DNA of 64,000 nucleotides, from NCBI RefSeq assembly GCF_025685575.1, contig NZ_JAGSYD010000002.1, forward strand, positions 62,001 through 126,000, read 5' to 3'. Below are positions 7,680-16,326 of the stretch, in pieces. The notes under the pieces were generated by a model that did not search any database, was not told the origin of the DNA, and was given only the letters and a program-made list of their open reading frames with translations. The position numbers and the translations under genes were made by a program. This stretch comes from Granulicella cerasi. GTDB lineage: Bacteria; Acidobacteriota; Terriglobia; Terriglobales; Acidobacteriaceae. Every line of letters begins with the position of its first letter. Within the stretch, counting starts at the first letter, position 1.

Positions 7680-8732
7680 CTAATGCGTCGGATGCGGTAA
7701 CAGCGGCTCGATTCTCGCTAGAATCTTTGCTACCTGCGCGTCATTGCTGTAACCGTCTCGTAACGCGCGCGCATGCCCTGCAGCAGCGATGCGGTTGCGA
7801 GCCGCCTCATCCGGCAGATACCGTGCAATCTTCTCTGCGCACTCTTCGAAGTCCGAGAAGAACACAGCCTCCTCGTCTTCGATAAAGCGAGCCAGGTGGC
7901 CTGGCGAACGCTCCGCAAGCAGGAAGCCGCCGCAGCCGGCGATCTCGAAGCTCTTGTGCACGAACTCGTCCTGGTTGGAATGCGTGAGGAAGCTGAGGTT
8001 GATTTTCGAGTGCCACATGGCCTCGCGGTAACCCTGCTGATAGAGCTCGCCACCGGTATAGATCGCAGCCAACGCATCGGCATCGAGTTTCTGCTTCCAG
8101 GTGCTATCGCCGGAGACCGTTATCGGGAAACCGCGCTCACGCCATAGCCGCGTCAGAAACTCAGCGCGTTGATCGTACGGCGTACCGACGAACGAAACGC
8201 CGCGCGTGCGTTGCGCGTCCTCGATCGGTTCCGGCGAAGCGAAGTGGATGGACGGCTCGAACGCCGTCTGAATCTTGAGGACATCACGCGCGCCGCGCGC
8301 CTTATAGTCCAGCACGTTCTTGTCGCGTTGCGTCGCGTGCAGATCGTAGAGCGGGATCGACTTCATGTAGAGCCGCCAGCCCGGGTCCTGACGCGGACCG
8401 AACGCGTTGTCGATCATGTACGAAACAGTGGGGATGCCCATCGCGCGCAGCTTCTTCAGCGTGCGAGGCTGCATCGACAACACCTTATCCGCCCACACCA
8501 CATCCGGACGCTCGCGCTCGGCCGCCGCGAGGATGTCGCGATTCAGCTTCGCCACCCACGGCCCTGCCTGCAGACGAAACAGGACCTTACGCAGCAGCGA
8601 AGACTTCGGCTCGTACTCATAGGTGTTGATCTGCGTGACGTGATGCCCCAGTCGCTCCAGCGCCCATGCGCGATACAGCGATGAGTCGTTCGGGGAGATG
8701 CTGGCGATGTAGAGGATCCGAAGGGGACGCAT
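7680..8732 (-). CDS. Glycosyltransferase, CgeB/GT4-like (Glyco_trans_1_2 domain)
   Basis: 350 residues, starting MRPLRILYIASISPNDSS, the N-terminal Rossmann strand of a GT-B enzyme. The C-terminal half has the spore-maturation CgeB-type signature: INLSFLTHSNQDEF, then KSFEIAGCGGFLLAERSP, then EEAVFFSDFEECAEKI. It has no signal peptide or membrane helix, so it is cytoplasmic, acting on a nucleotide-sugar donor; the acceptor is unknown. It lies 8 bp after the MgtE_N/CBS gene and 61 bp before the leader ORF of the NRAMP gene, so it is probably cotranscribed. No other polysaccharide genes are adjacent. Confidence 0.85.
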   Translation of the reverse strand: MRPLRILYIASISPNDSSLYRAWALERLGHHVTQINTYEYEPKSSLLRKVLFRLQAGPWVAKLNRDILAAAERERPDVVWADKVLSMQPRTLKKLRAMGIPTVSYMIDNAFGPRQDPGWRLYMKSIPLYDLHATQRDKNVLDYKARGARDVLKIQTAFEPSIHFASPEPIEDAQRTRGVSFVGTPYDQRAEFLTRLWRERGFPITVSGDSTWKQKLDADALAAIYTGGELYQQGYREAMWHSKINLSFLTHSNQDEFVHKSFEIAGCGGFLLAERSPGHLARFIEDEEAVFFSDFEECAEKIARYLPDEAARNRIAAAGHARALRDGYSNDAQVAKILARIEPLLPHPTH

Positions 8733-8740
8733 GAACCGCC

Positions 8741-10015
8741 CTAGTCTTCGCGCAACTGCGCGATCACCTGCTCGGCGTGGATCGCACCGGCGACGCGGCC
8801 GCGGTGGTCCAGCACAGGCAAGGAGCGGAGGTTGTATTTGTCGAAGAGCGCAGCCACTTCCCAGTGGTTCGTCTTCTGGTCGCAGCTCACGCGATGGATC
8901 TCCGTCAGCAGATGCAGCGAGGTCTCGGGCTTCGCCAGGAGCAGGCGCGGCAAGGTCACGACGCCATCGAACTTGTCATCCTCACCCGTAAGGTAAATCT
9001 CGGTGATGGTGTCGGGGTCGCCCTCGAATTCACGCAAAGCCTGCACCGCATCGGCAACGGTTGCGTGCTTCGCCGCGCTCACAAAATCGGTCGTCATCTG
9101 ACCTGCAGCGGAATCCGGCTCGTACTCCAACAGCTCTTCGATGTCCTGGCGCTCTTCCGGCTCCAGCTCTTCGAGGATCGCTTCCGTCTCTTCGTCGCTC
9201 AGCTCGCTGAGCACGTCGGCCGCAGCGCCGGGATCCATCTCTTCGATGATCTCCGCCGCGTGTTCGGAGTCCATGCCCGAGAGCAGCTCCTTCTGCAGCT
9301 TCGGATCGATCTCTTCAAGCGCCTCTGCAGCGGTCTCTTCTGGAAGCGCCGTAAAGACAGCCTCACGCTCAGCGGGCGCAAGCTCCTCAAGGATCGCTGC
9401 GATGTCCGACGGATGCAGCGCCGACAGGCGCTCCTGCCCAATCTTCAAACGCACGCGGCGCGCGGGATCGCGCTCGATCAGGTCCACGCAGGTCCAGGGG
9501 ATCACACGAGCCGGCAGCTTCTCTGCCAGCTTTTCGACGCTCTCCGGCGGCAGGCCCTTCAACAGACGACGCAGTGCTCCACGCAGGCCGACCTCTACTT
9601 CTTCGATACGCAGTCCAACAGCTTTGCCCTTACCGCGACCGCGCTTCTCCCACGCGAGGTTCACATCGTTCACACGCACAACCTTGCGGCCATCGACGTC
9701 GATGATCTGCTGGTCGAGCAGGTCGCGCTCGAGCAGCAGATAGTCGTTCATGTTCGCGTGGTCGGTCGGGCAGACATCCGTGCGCAGAGTGCGATCCGAG
9801 AGCCGTGGGATGATCACCTCGCCGATCGGCAGCATCACGCGATGCTTCGTGCCGCTGCGGTGTTGGTCGAGGATCAACCCGGCGACATGCGCACCATCAT
9901 GGTCGATGCTCACAGCAAACTCATGCACGCGACCGCAGTTCTTCCCATCGGCGTCGAGAACGCGCATGCCCACGAGAGTGGAGACGCTGGTCGGGATGGT
10001 GTGCAGATCGCTCAT
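8741..10015 (-). CDS. Soluble PRC-barrel / MgtE_N / CBS-domain protein without a channel domain
   Basis: 424 residues with no transmembrane segment. Residues about 10-165 hold two PRC-barrel-like halves (RVLDADGKNCGRVHEF; IIDVDGRKVVRVNDV). Residues about 210-310 are the acidic MgtE intracellular N domain (LHPSDIAAILEELAPAER, then EIIEEMDPGAAADVLSELSD). Two CBS motifs follow (about 320-424; MTTDFVSAAKHATVADAV, ending LPVLDHRGRVAGAIH). In true MgtE these domains bind Mg2+ and gate a membrane channel; that channel is missing here. The strong AGAGGAGG site fixes the ATG at 10015. It heads a minus-strand run that ends in an atypical NRAMP transporter, so it may be the Mg2+ sensor/regulator for that transporter. 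Confidence 0.9.
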   Translation of the reverse strand: MSDLHTIPTSVSTLVGMRVLDADGKNCGRVHEFAVSIDHDGAHVAGLILDQHRSGTKHRVMLPIGEVIIPRLSDRTLRTDVCPTDHANMNDYLLLERDLLDQQIIDVDGRKVVRVNDVNLAWEKRGRGKGKAVGLRIEEVEVGLRGALRRLLKGLPPESVEKLAEKLPARVIPWTCVDLIERDPARRVRLKIGQERLSALHPSDIAAILEELAPAEREAVFTALPEETAAEALEEIDPKLQKELLSGMDSEHAAEIIEEMDPGAAADVLSELSDEETEAILEELEPEERQDIEELLEYEPDSAAGQMTTDFVSAAKHATVADAVQALREFEGDPDTITEIYLTGEDDKFDGVVTLPRLLLAKPETSLHLLTEIHRVSCDQKTNHWEVAALFDKYNLRSLPVLDHRGRVAGAIHAEQVIAQLRED

Positions 10016-10055
10016 GGCCTCCTCTACCCTACCCCATCGTCAGCTGCAAAAGAAA

Positions 10056-10078
10056 CCGCCGCTCTATAAGAGCGGCGG
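10056..10078 (-). terminator. Hairpin terminator after lemA
   Basis: Ten-base-pair perfect stem CCGCCGCTCT / AGAGCGGCGG with a 3-nt loop. On the minus strand a moderately T-rich tract follows (TTTCTTTT). It lies between the lemA stop and the MgtE_N/CBS gene, only 41 bp upstream of that gene's start, so it may act as an attenuator if the downstream genes lack their own promoter. Confidence 0.75.
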
Positions 10079-10099
10079 CCTTGTCCGAATCATCGCGAC

Positions 10100-10672
10100 T
10101 TACTTGCTGAAGTCCACCGACGGCGCCACGTTGTTCTGCGGATTGCCCTTGAAGTACTGGTCCTTCACCGGGAACTTGCTGCCCGCCCACAGGTTGTTCG
10201 GGAACTGCTGCACGTAGGTGTTGTACGTCTGCAGGTCCATGTTGTAACGGCGACGCGCTACGGCGATGCGGTTCTCCGTGCCCGCCAACTCGTCTTCCAG
10301 GCGCACGAACTGGTCGTTTCCCTTCAGGTTCGGGTACGTCTCCTGCAAACGCATCAGCGGACTCAAAGCGACGTCGAGACGCTGGTTTGCGCCGATGCTC
10401 GAAGCGCGATCGCTCGAAGCCGCGATCACCGCTGCGCGAGCGTTCGCGATGTTCGTCAGCACGGTCTCTTCTTCCTTCACGTAGCCCTTCACGCTGGCTA
10501 CGAGGTTCGGAATCAGATCCAGGCGACGCTGCTGTTGCACGTCGACTTCCGAGTACGACTGGTTGACCTGCTCGTTCAACTGCACCATGTGGTTGCGCGA
10601 CGAAACGGCACTGCCGCCCACCAGCAACACGACCAACACCAGTACAACGACTCCTACCAACCAACCCTTCAT
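10100..10672 (-). CDS. lemA: LemA family protein
   Basis: 190 residues from the ATG at 10672 (AAAGGA 7 nt upstream). An ATG at 10705 with AGAGG is also possible and would add 11 residues. One N-terminal membrane helix (GWLVGVVVLVLVVLLVGGSAV) is followed by the conserved LemA core: QQQRRLDLIPNLV, the ANAR helix, and the C-terminal RRRYNMDLQTYNTYVQQFPN. LemA proteins have a short outside N-terminus and a helical soluble domain; their role is unclear. It directly follows the TPM-domain gene, a pairing common in many bacteria. Confidence 0.93.
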   Translation of the reverse strand: MKGWLVGVVVLVLVVLLVGGSAVSSRNHMVQLNEQVNQSYSEVDVQQQRRLDLIPNLVASVKGYVKEEETVLTNIANARAAVIAASSDRASSIGANQRLDVALSPLMRLQETYPNLKGNDQFVRLEDELAGTENRIAVARRRYNMDLQTYNTYVQQFPNNLWAGSKFPVKDQYFKGNPQNNVAPSVDFSK

Positions 10673-10713
10673 ACCGTTTCCTTTCGATGCCTCTATCGTA
10701 TTCATCTCAACCT

Positions 10714-11556
10714 CTACCAATCACTGCTCGCTCCACCACCGCCGGAGCTTCCACCGCCAAAACCACCGAAGCCGCCGCCGGATGAGCCGCCACCGCCGCC
10801 CCAGCTTCCGCCGCCACCGCCCCAGCCCCCGCGGTCGCGCGATCCCATCGAGCCGAGAACGTTGCCGAGCAGGAACCAGCCCAGTCCGCCGCCACCGCCT
10901 CCTCTACCGCCGCGGCCGCCGCTTCCGAAGCCGAAGATGAAGATCAACAAAACGACGAAAAAGATGAGATGGCCGATGGTGTTGCCGCCCGAATGTGACG
11001 AGGATCGATGCGGCTGAGTCTCCGGCGCAACGACCGGCTCGGCAAGCGTCACATGTGCGTCCTGCGCGATGATGCCCGCCACCTGCTGCACGCCGTTATC
11101 AAGCGCCGCGCTGTAATCACCACTCCGCAACTGCGGACGCAGCGAGCGCAGGATATCGCCCGACTTCGCATCGTTGAGGATGCCCTCAAGACCGTAGCCG
11201 ACCTCCATGCGCTGTTTGTGGTCGTCCATGACGAAGAGCATCAGCACGCCACGGTCCTGCTTGTTGCCGACCTTCCACTTCTCCTCGAGCTTCACCGCGT
11301 AGTCTTCAATCGGTTCGCCGTCGAGGGTATGGATTGTCACAACCGCAATCTGCGCGTGGGCCTTCTGGTCCACTTCCGTGCAGAGCTCCTCCATGCGCTC
11401 GCGCGTACTCGCGTCCAGCACACTCGCAAAATCGTTGACGTAGCCTGAGGGAGCGGGGAGCTTGTCGATCTGCTCGGCGCGCAACACGCCCGTAAACACG
11501 AACGCCACGACCAGCAACAACCAGCAGACAGAACGAAGCTTAAGCTTTTGCTTCAC
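10714..11556 (-). CDS. TPM-domain (YgcG-like) secreted or membrane protein with Gly-rich tail
   Basis: 280 residues from the GTG at 11556. The frame stays open to 11679, but that stretch crosses the preceding terminator. It has a signal peptide (LRSVCWLLLVVAFVFTGVLRA) and a TPM/DUF477 domain at about 35-165, with GYVNDFASVLDASTRERMEEL and GVLMLFVMDDHKQRMEVGYGLEG. One membrane helix (IGHLIFFVVLLIFIFGFG) precedes a long Gly/Ser/Trp-rich tail. TPM domains occur in photosystem-repair and envelope proteins. The start lacks a clear ribosome site, so its position is the weak point. It forms an operon with lemA, whose start is within 10-40 bp of this stop. Confidence 0.85.
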   Translation of the reverse strand: MKQKLKLRSVCWLLLVVAFVFTGVLRAEQIDKLPAPSGYVNDFASVLDASTRERMEELCTEVDQKAHAQIAVVTIHTLDGEPIEDYAVKLEEKWKVGNKQDRGVLMLFVMDDHKQRMEVGYGLEGILNDAKSGDILRSLRPQLRSGDYSAALDNGVQQVAGIIAQDAHVTLAEPVVAPETQPHRSSSHSGGNTIGHLIFFVVLLIFIFGFGSGGRGGRGGGGGGLGWFLLGNVLGSMGSRDRGGWGGGGGSWGGGGGSSGGGFGGFGGGSSGGGGASSDW

Positions 11557-11596
11557 AGAGAGAGCATACGCTGACGCGCGCCAAATGGTTCCCTTA

Positions 11597-11629
11597 AAAC
11601 AAAACGCCCCGCAGCCGAAGCCACAGGGC
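11597..11629 (-). terminator. Rho-independent terminator of the DUF4142 gene
   Basis: On the minus strand a 10-bp stem (GCCCTGTGGC / GCTGCGGGGC, with G-T wobbles) closed by a TTCG tetraloop is followed by GTTTTGTTTT. It is placed 28 bp after the DUF4142 stop. Confidence 0.85.
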
Positions 11630-11656
11630 GCAGGGCGCTTGATGGTCGATACCAAC

Positions 11657-12169
11657 TTAGAGCTTCTTGCCAAGGTCATAGGCCATGTTCTTGTGGGCTG
11701 CGACGTGCGTCTTGCCCTGGATCACGGCGGCCTGGAACTTCATGTTCTTCGTTTCCTTCGCCTCATCGGTGAAGAGATCCAGCGCCTTGGTGTGGTCCTT
11801 CTTCATCGCGTCTACATATTCCTTGTCGAAGTCAGCGCCGGAGAGACCGCTGAGCTTGGCGTACTCATCCTTGTGGTCCTGGTCCAGATCAGGAGGTGCC
11901 TGCAAGCCCCATTCGTCGGCGAAGGGCTTCATCTTCATCTCCATCATCTTGTGCTCGGTCACCATCTTCATCGCGAACTTCTTCACCGCGGGGTTGGTGG
12001 CCTTCGTCTCAGCCAGTTCGCTGAGCTTGATTTCGTTGATGTCCGACTGCTGAACGGTAGCGAGAAATTTCTTATCGTCCTCAGGCGTCTGCGCGTTCAT
12101 CTTCGCGACACCACAGACGGATACGACACCCAATGCAAGCGTACAAGCCATAGAAATTCGTTTGTGCAT
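11657..12169 (-). CDS. DUF4142 secreted protein
   Basis: 170 residues. A signal peptide (MHKRISMACTLALGVVSVCGVAKMNAQ) is followed by a ferritin-like helical DUF4142 domain: FLATVQQSDINEIKLSELA, KKFAMKMVTEHKMM, and LFTDEAKETKNMKFQAAV. These periplasmic proteins are frequent in Acidobacteria and Proteobacteria; their role is unknown. AGGAG lies 8 nt before the ATG. Monocistronic with its own terminator. Confidence 0.9.
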   Translation of the reverse strand: MHKRISMACTLALGVVSVCGVAKMNAQTPEDDKKFLATVQQSDINEIKLSELAETKATNPAVKKFAMKMVTEHKMMEMKMKPFADEWGLQAPPDLDQDHKDEYAKLSGLSGADFDKEYVDAMKKDHTKALDLFTDEAKETKNMKFQAAVIQGKTHVAAHKNMAYDLGKKL

Positions 12170-12271
12170 GTGAAACTCCTCTCGAACTACTCCACGTCAT
12201 AAGAGCGGGTTCCTCCCGCACGCGTTGCTCTGGGTGTGCATCGAAACGGTAAGCTAGTCACGGAGCTTTTG

Positions 12272-14362
12272 ATGACACCAATAACACCCCTCCCTCCTGT
12301 CGCCTTCAAGGACCCGCAGCGCACGCCGATCCACAACGCCGATCTCGTGGACGACTACGGTTGGCTGCGCGAGAAGGGCGCACCCCGCGTCACTGAGTAT
12401 CTCGAAGCCGAGAACGCATACACGGCCGCGATGATGGCCGACACCGAAGCGCTGCAGAAGAAGCTCTACGACGAGATCCTCTCCCACATCAAGGAGGACG
12501 ACGTCTCTGTGCCCTATCGTGATGGAGCGTGGGAATACATCTCGCGCACCGAGAAGGGCAAGCAGTACCCGCGCTTTTGCCGCCGCCCTGTAGGCATCGG
12601 CGGCGAGACCAGCGAAGCCGACGAAGTCACGATCCTCGATGTGAACGAACTCGCGGAGGGCCAACCGTTCATGTCGATTGGTGGGCTGGCGCTTTCGCCG
12701 GACGGCAATCTGCTGGCGTACTCGACCGACAACACCGGCTTCCGCCAGTACACGCTCGCGGTCAAAGACCTCCGCACCAACAAGGTGCTCGCGGATCGCG
12801 CAGAACGCGTCGGCTCAATCGTGTGGGCAGCCGATTCCCGCACGATCTTTTACTCGACCGAAGATGAGCAGACCAAGCGCCAGGACCGAGTCTTCCGCCA
12901 CGTGCTCGAGCAGCCGCAGAGCCAGGATGTCGAAGTCTTCCACGAGCCGGATGAGCGCTTCAACGTGGGCCTTGGACGCACGCGCGATCGTAAATACATC
13001 ATGCTCGGTGCTGGGTCGCACACCACCAGCGAGACGTGGTTCCTCAAGACCGATACGCCAGATGGCGACTTCAACCTTATCGCTCCGCGTGTCGATGACG
13101 AAGAGTACGACGTAGACCACCGCGACGGATTCTTCTACATCCGCACGAACCTCAACGCGGAGCGATTCAAGCTTGTGCGGACTCCGGTTGAGCATACCGA
13201 TCGAGAGCATTGGCAGGAGGTGATCGCCGAAAAGTCCGACGCACCGCTTGAAGACGTCGATCTCTACGCGCGCTTCCTCGTCACGCAGTACAGCGAACGC
13301 GGTCTGCCGGTGCTGCGCATCCACCACTTCGACGCGAGCAACGCGCTGAAGCCGGAGACGGACGACATTCGCTTCCCTGACCCTGCATACACGGCCTATG
13401 GCGAAGTCAACCGCGACTTCAATGCGACGACCTATCGCTACAGCTATCAGTCGCTCGTGCGTCCAGCCTCGGTATACAGCTACGACATCACCACGAAGGA
13501 ATCGACGCTGCTCAAGCAGAATGAGGTTCCAGGCGGATTCGACGCGTCGAAGTATGAGTCGCGGCGTCTCTGGTTCAAGGCCGCAGATGGCACCGAGGTG
13601 CCCGTGTCGCTCGTCTTCCGCACGGACAAATTCACGCACGGCAAGTCGCCGCTCTATGTATACGGCTATGGCTCGTATGGCTATCCGCTGCCATTGGGCT
13701 TCTCGGCATCGCGTCTGGCGCTGCTCGATCGTGGCGTCGTCGTCGTGTACGCACACATTCGCGGAGGCGGCGAGTTGGGCGATCCGTGGCACGACGCAGG
13801 CAAGATGATGCAGAAGCGGAACACCTTCACGGACTTTATCGAAGCCACGGAGTTCCTTGTGCGCGAGGGCTACGGTGATCCCGCACGAGTGGCGATCGAA
13901 GGCGGCTCCGCTGGCGGATTGCTGATGGGCGCGGTCACGAACCTGCGGCCTGACCTCTTCCGCGTCGTGCTCTCCCACGTGCCGTTCGTGGACGTGATGA
14001 ACACGATGCTCGACGCGACATTGCCGCTCACGGTGGCTGAATACGAAGAATGGGGCAATCCCAACGAGCCTGAGGCGTTTGCCTACATGCGCTCGTACTC
14101 GCCCTACGACAACCTCGATGCGCTCTCAGGCAAGAAGCTTCCAGCCATCCTCGTGAAGACCTCACTGAACGACTCACAGGTGATGTACTGGGAACCCGCG
14201 AAGTACGTCGCCAAGCTGCGCACATTGAAGACCGATGCGGCACCGCTGCTGCTTCACATCAACATGGACGCAGGCCACGGCGGAGCCTCCGGCCGCTACG
14301 ACTACCTGAAGGAGATCGCCTTCGATGATGCGTTCCTGCTGAAGGAACTCGGCGTCGAGTAG
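12272..14362 (+). CDS. ptrB: Oligopeptidase B / prolyl oligopeptidase family (S9A)
   Basis: 696 residues, the usual length. The N-terminal seven-bladed propeller includes DDYGWLREKGAPRVTEYL and the PtrB-type KEDDVSVPYRDGAWEYISRT and GKQYPRFCRR. The C-terminal alpha/beta-hydrolase domain has the nucleophile motif GGSAGGLLMG (Ser546) and the catalytic His in MDAGHGGASGRYDYLKE. It cleaves short peptides, after basic residues in oligopeptidase B proper, in the cytoplasm (no signal peptide). The ATG at 12272 is chosen because GGAG lies 7 nt upstream; a GTG at 12236 is open but unsupported. Its own terminator follows. Confidence 0.93.
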   Translation: MTPITPLPPVAFKDPQRTPIHNADLVDDYGWLREKGAPRVTEYLEAENAYTAAMMADTEALQKKLYDEILSHIKEDDVSVPYRDGAWEYISRTEKGKQYPRFCRRPVGIGGETSEADEVTILDVNELAEGQPFMSIGGLALSPDGNLLAYSTDNTGFRQYTLAVKDLRTNKVLADRAERVGSIVWAADSRTIFYSTEDEQTKRQDRVFRHVLEQPQSQDVEVFHEPDERFNVGLGRTRDRKYIMLGAGSHTTSETWFLKTDTPDGDFNLIAPRVDDEEYDVDHRDGFFYIRTNLNAERFKLVRTPVEHTDREHWQEVIAEKSDAPLEDVDLYARFLVTQYSERGLPVLRIHHFDASNALKPETDDIRFPDPAYTAYGEVNRDFNATTYRYSYQSLVRPASVYSYDITTKESTLLKQNEVPGGFDASKYESRRLWFKAADGTEVPVSLVFRTDKFTHGKSPLYVYGYGSYGYPLPLGFSASRLALLDRGVVVVYAHIRGGGELGDPWHDAGKMMQKRNTFTDFIEATEFLVREGYGDPARVAIEGGSAGGLLMGAVTNLRPDLFRVVLSHVPFVDVMNTMLDATLPLTVAEYEEWGNPNEPEAFAYMRSYSPYDNLDALSGKKLPAILVKTSLNDSQVMYWEPAKYVAKLRTLKTDAAPLLLHINMDAGHGGASGRYDYLKEIAFDDAFLLKELGVE

Positions 14363-14373
14363 ACAAGTAGACA

Positions 14374-14408
14374 AAAGGAAAGGCCCTCGCAATGAGGGCC
14401 TTTCCTTT
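14374..14408. terminator. Bidirectional terminator between ptrB and the ABC exporter
   Basis: Perfect 15-bp inverted repeat (AAAGGAAAGGCCCTC / GAGGGCCTTTCCTTT, loop of 5). It lies between two convergent stops. Confidence 0.9.
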
Positions 14409-14417
14409 GCGTTGCCG

Positions 14418-16325
14418 TTACGCCGTTACCGTGTCGCCTTCGCCCGGAGCGAGGAACAGGTTCGTCTCCAGCCCATGTTGACGCGTGTAAAGGTCATAGT
14501 AGCGACCCTGCATCGCGAACAGCTCGTCATGCGTTCCGCGCTCCACGATGCGTCCCTGTTCGACCACCAGAATCTGATCAGCCTTGCGGATCGTCGAGAG
14601 ACGATGCGCGATGACGAAGGTGGTTCTTCCGCGCATCAGGTAGTTGAGTCCCTGCTGAATCATCGCTTCCGATTCCGAGTCGAGCGAGCTGGTCGCTTCG
14701 TCGAGGATCAGGATGCGCGGGTCCGCGAGAATTGCGCGTGCGATGGATAGACGTTGCCGCTGTCCGCCCGAAAGCTTCACGCCACGCTCACCTACGATCG
14801 TCTGATAGCCATCTTCAAAGCGCTCCGCAAACTCATCGACACGCGCAATGCGACAGGCTTCAAGGAACTGCTCTTCCGTCGCATCAGGGCGTGAGAACAC
14901 AACGTTCTCACGAATCGTTCCGTCGAAGAGGAAGGTCTCCTGCAGCACCACACCGAGTTGCCCGCGATAGCTGCTCAGCTTCACCGTGGCGAGGTCGTGT
15001 CCATCGACTGTTACCGAGCCTTCGTTCGCAAAGTGGAAGCCGCAAACGAGGCTGATGATGGTCGATTTGCCGGAACCGCTCGAGCCGACCAGCGCCGTCA
15101 CCGTACCGGGCTTCGACTCGAAGTTGATGTCGTGCAGTACGGGCTTGTCGTCGACGTACGAGAAGTTCACGTGGTTGAACTTCACTTCGCCGACGATCGG
15201 GCCGAGCGCATGATGCTGCGCCGCGTTGGCGTCCTCTTCGATTTCGCTCAGTACCTCGCGCGTGCGGTCCAGGCCCGCCATCGCTTCAGTCAACTGCGTA
15301 CCGATATTCACCAACTGGATCAGCGGTGCGGTCATGAACGCGAGGAACATGACATACGAGAAATAGCCGCCGGGCGTGAGCTTGCCCGCCGCGTTCGCAT
15401 GTGCGCCCATCCACATGACCACCGCGCCGACGACGCCCATGATCACGGTCGAGGACAGCGTCATCAGGCTCTGTGCCGTCAACGAGCTGATCACGTTATT
15501 CAGCAGCTTCTCGACGCCTCCCGCGAAGACCCGCGACTCGCTCTCTTCAGCGTGATAGCCCTTCACCACGCGAACACCACCGAGTGACTCCGTGAGTCTT
15601 CCGGTGACTTCGGCGTTCAACTTCGCGCGCTCGCGGAAGATCGGTCGGATGGTCTTGAACGCACGCTGCACGAGCAACGCAAAAATCGTCATGATCACGC
15701 CGGTGACGATCGTCATCGGCACGCTCTGCATGAGCAGATACGCAAAAGCAAGAATCGCCGTCAGCACACCACCGACGAAGTCCACGATGCCCGTGCCGAT
15801 GATGTTGCGCACGCCTTCGACATCGCTCATGATGCGAGCCACCAGCGCGCCGGTTCGGTTCTCGTCGTAGTAGCTGACGGGCAAACGGCCCACATGGGCC
15901 TGTACCTTTGTGCGCAGCTCGGCGATCAGGCGCTGACCTGCCGTCGAAAGCAGTTGCGTCAGTGAGTACGAGGTGATGCCCTGCAGGATCGTCGCGAGCA
16001 GCACCGCGCCGACGACCTCCGGCAGAATCGCCATGTGGTGCTTGATGAAGACCTCATCCGTCAACGGCTTGAAGCTCGCCGGCAGAACCAGCGAGCAGGC
16101 GCGGTTGACAAGCATCAGGCAGAAAGAGCCGACCAGCAGCCACTTGCGTGGCTTCACCAGTTCTTTGATCTCCGGCCACACATCCCGGAACTTCGGCTTC
16201 GGCCTCTTCAACGACAACTCCGCCGCTGCTGCGCGCTGAATGTTGCCACCGCGTGCGGGCTTCTCTGCGCCCATACCGCGACCGCCGCCGCCGCTCATAC
16301 CACCACCGTGCGAAAAACCACCCAC
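14418..16325 (-). CDS. ABC exporter, fused membrane/ATPase half-transporter (MsbA-like)
   Basis: 635 residues. A Gly-rich, probably unstructured N-terminus (about 35 residues) is followed by a six-helix type-1 exporter domain (about 50-365). The nucleotide-binding domain has Walker A GSSGSGKST, Q-loop VVLQETFLFDGTIREN, signature LSGGQRQR, Walker B ILILDEATSSLDSES and H-loop IAHRLSTIRKAD. It works as a dimer to flip a lipid or drug across the inner membrane; MsbA-type lipid export is the closest look, but the substrate is not proven. GTG start with AAAGG upstream, one base after the stop of the 129-residue membrane-protein gene. Confidence 0.93.
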   Translation of the reverse strand: MGGFSHGGGMSGGGGRGMGAEKPARGGNIQRAAAAELSLKRPKPKFRDVWPEIKELVKPRKWLLVGSFCLMLVNRACSLVLPASFKPLTDEVFIKHHMAILPEVVGAVLLATILQGITSYSLTQLLSTAGQRLIAELRTKVQAHVGRLPVSYYDENRTGALVARIMSDVEGVRNIIGTGIVDFVGGVLTAILAFAYLLMQSVPMTIVTGVIMTIFALLVQRAFKTIRPIFRERAKLNAEVTGRLTESLGGVRVVKGYHAEESESRVFAGGVEKLLNNVISSLTAQSLMTLSSTVIMGVVGAVVMWMGAHANAAGKLTPGGYFSYVMFLAFMTAPLIQLVNIGTQLTEAMAGLDRTREVLSEIEEDANAAQHHALGPIVGEVKFNHVNFSYVDDKPVLHDINFESKPGTVTALVGSSGSGKSTIISLVCGFHFANEGSVTVDGHDLATVKLSSYRGQLGVVLQETFLFDGTIRENVVFSRPDATEEQFLEACRIARVDEFAERFEDGYQTIVGERGVKLSGGQRQRLSIARAILADPRILILDEATSSLDSESEAMIQQGLNYLMRGRTTFVIAHRLSTIRKADQILVVEQGRIVERGTHDELFAMQGRYYDLYTRQHGLETNLFLAPGEGDTVTA

Positions 16326-16326
16326 G

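Noticed and set aside
8777-10069. 430-codon plus-strand open frame
   Set aside because: Antisense to the MgtE_N/CBS gene, with no recognisable domain.
12815-13978. 387-codon minus-strand open frame
   Set aside because: Antisense to oligopeptidase B; no domain.
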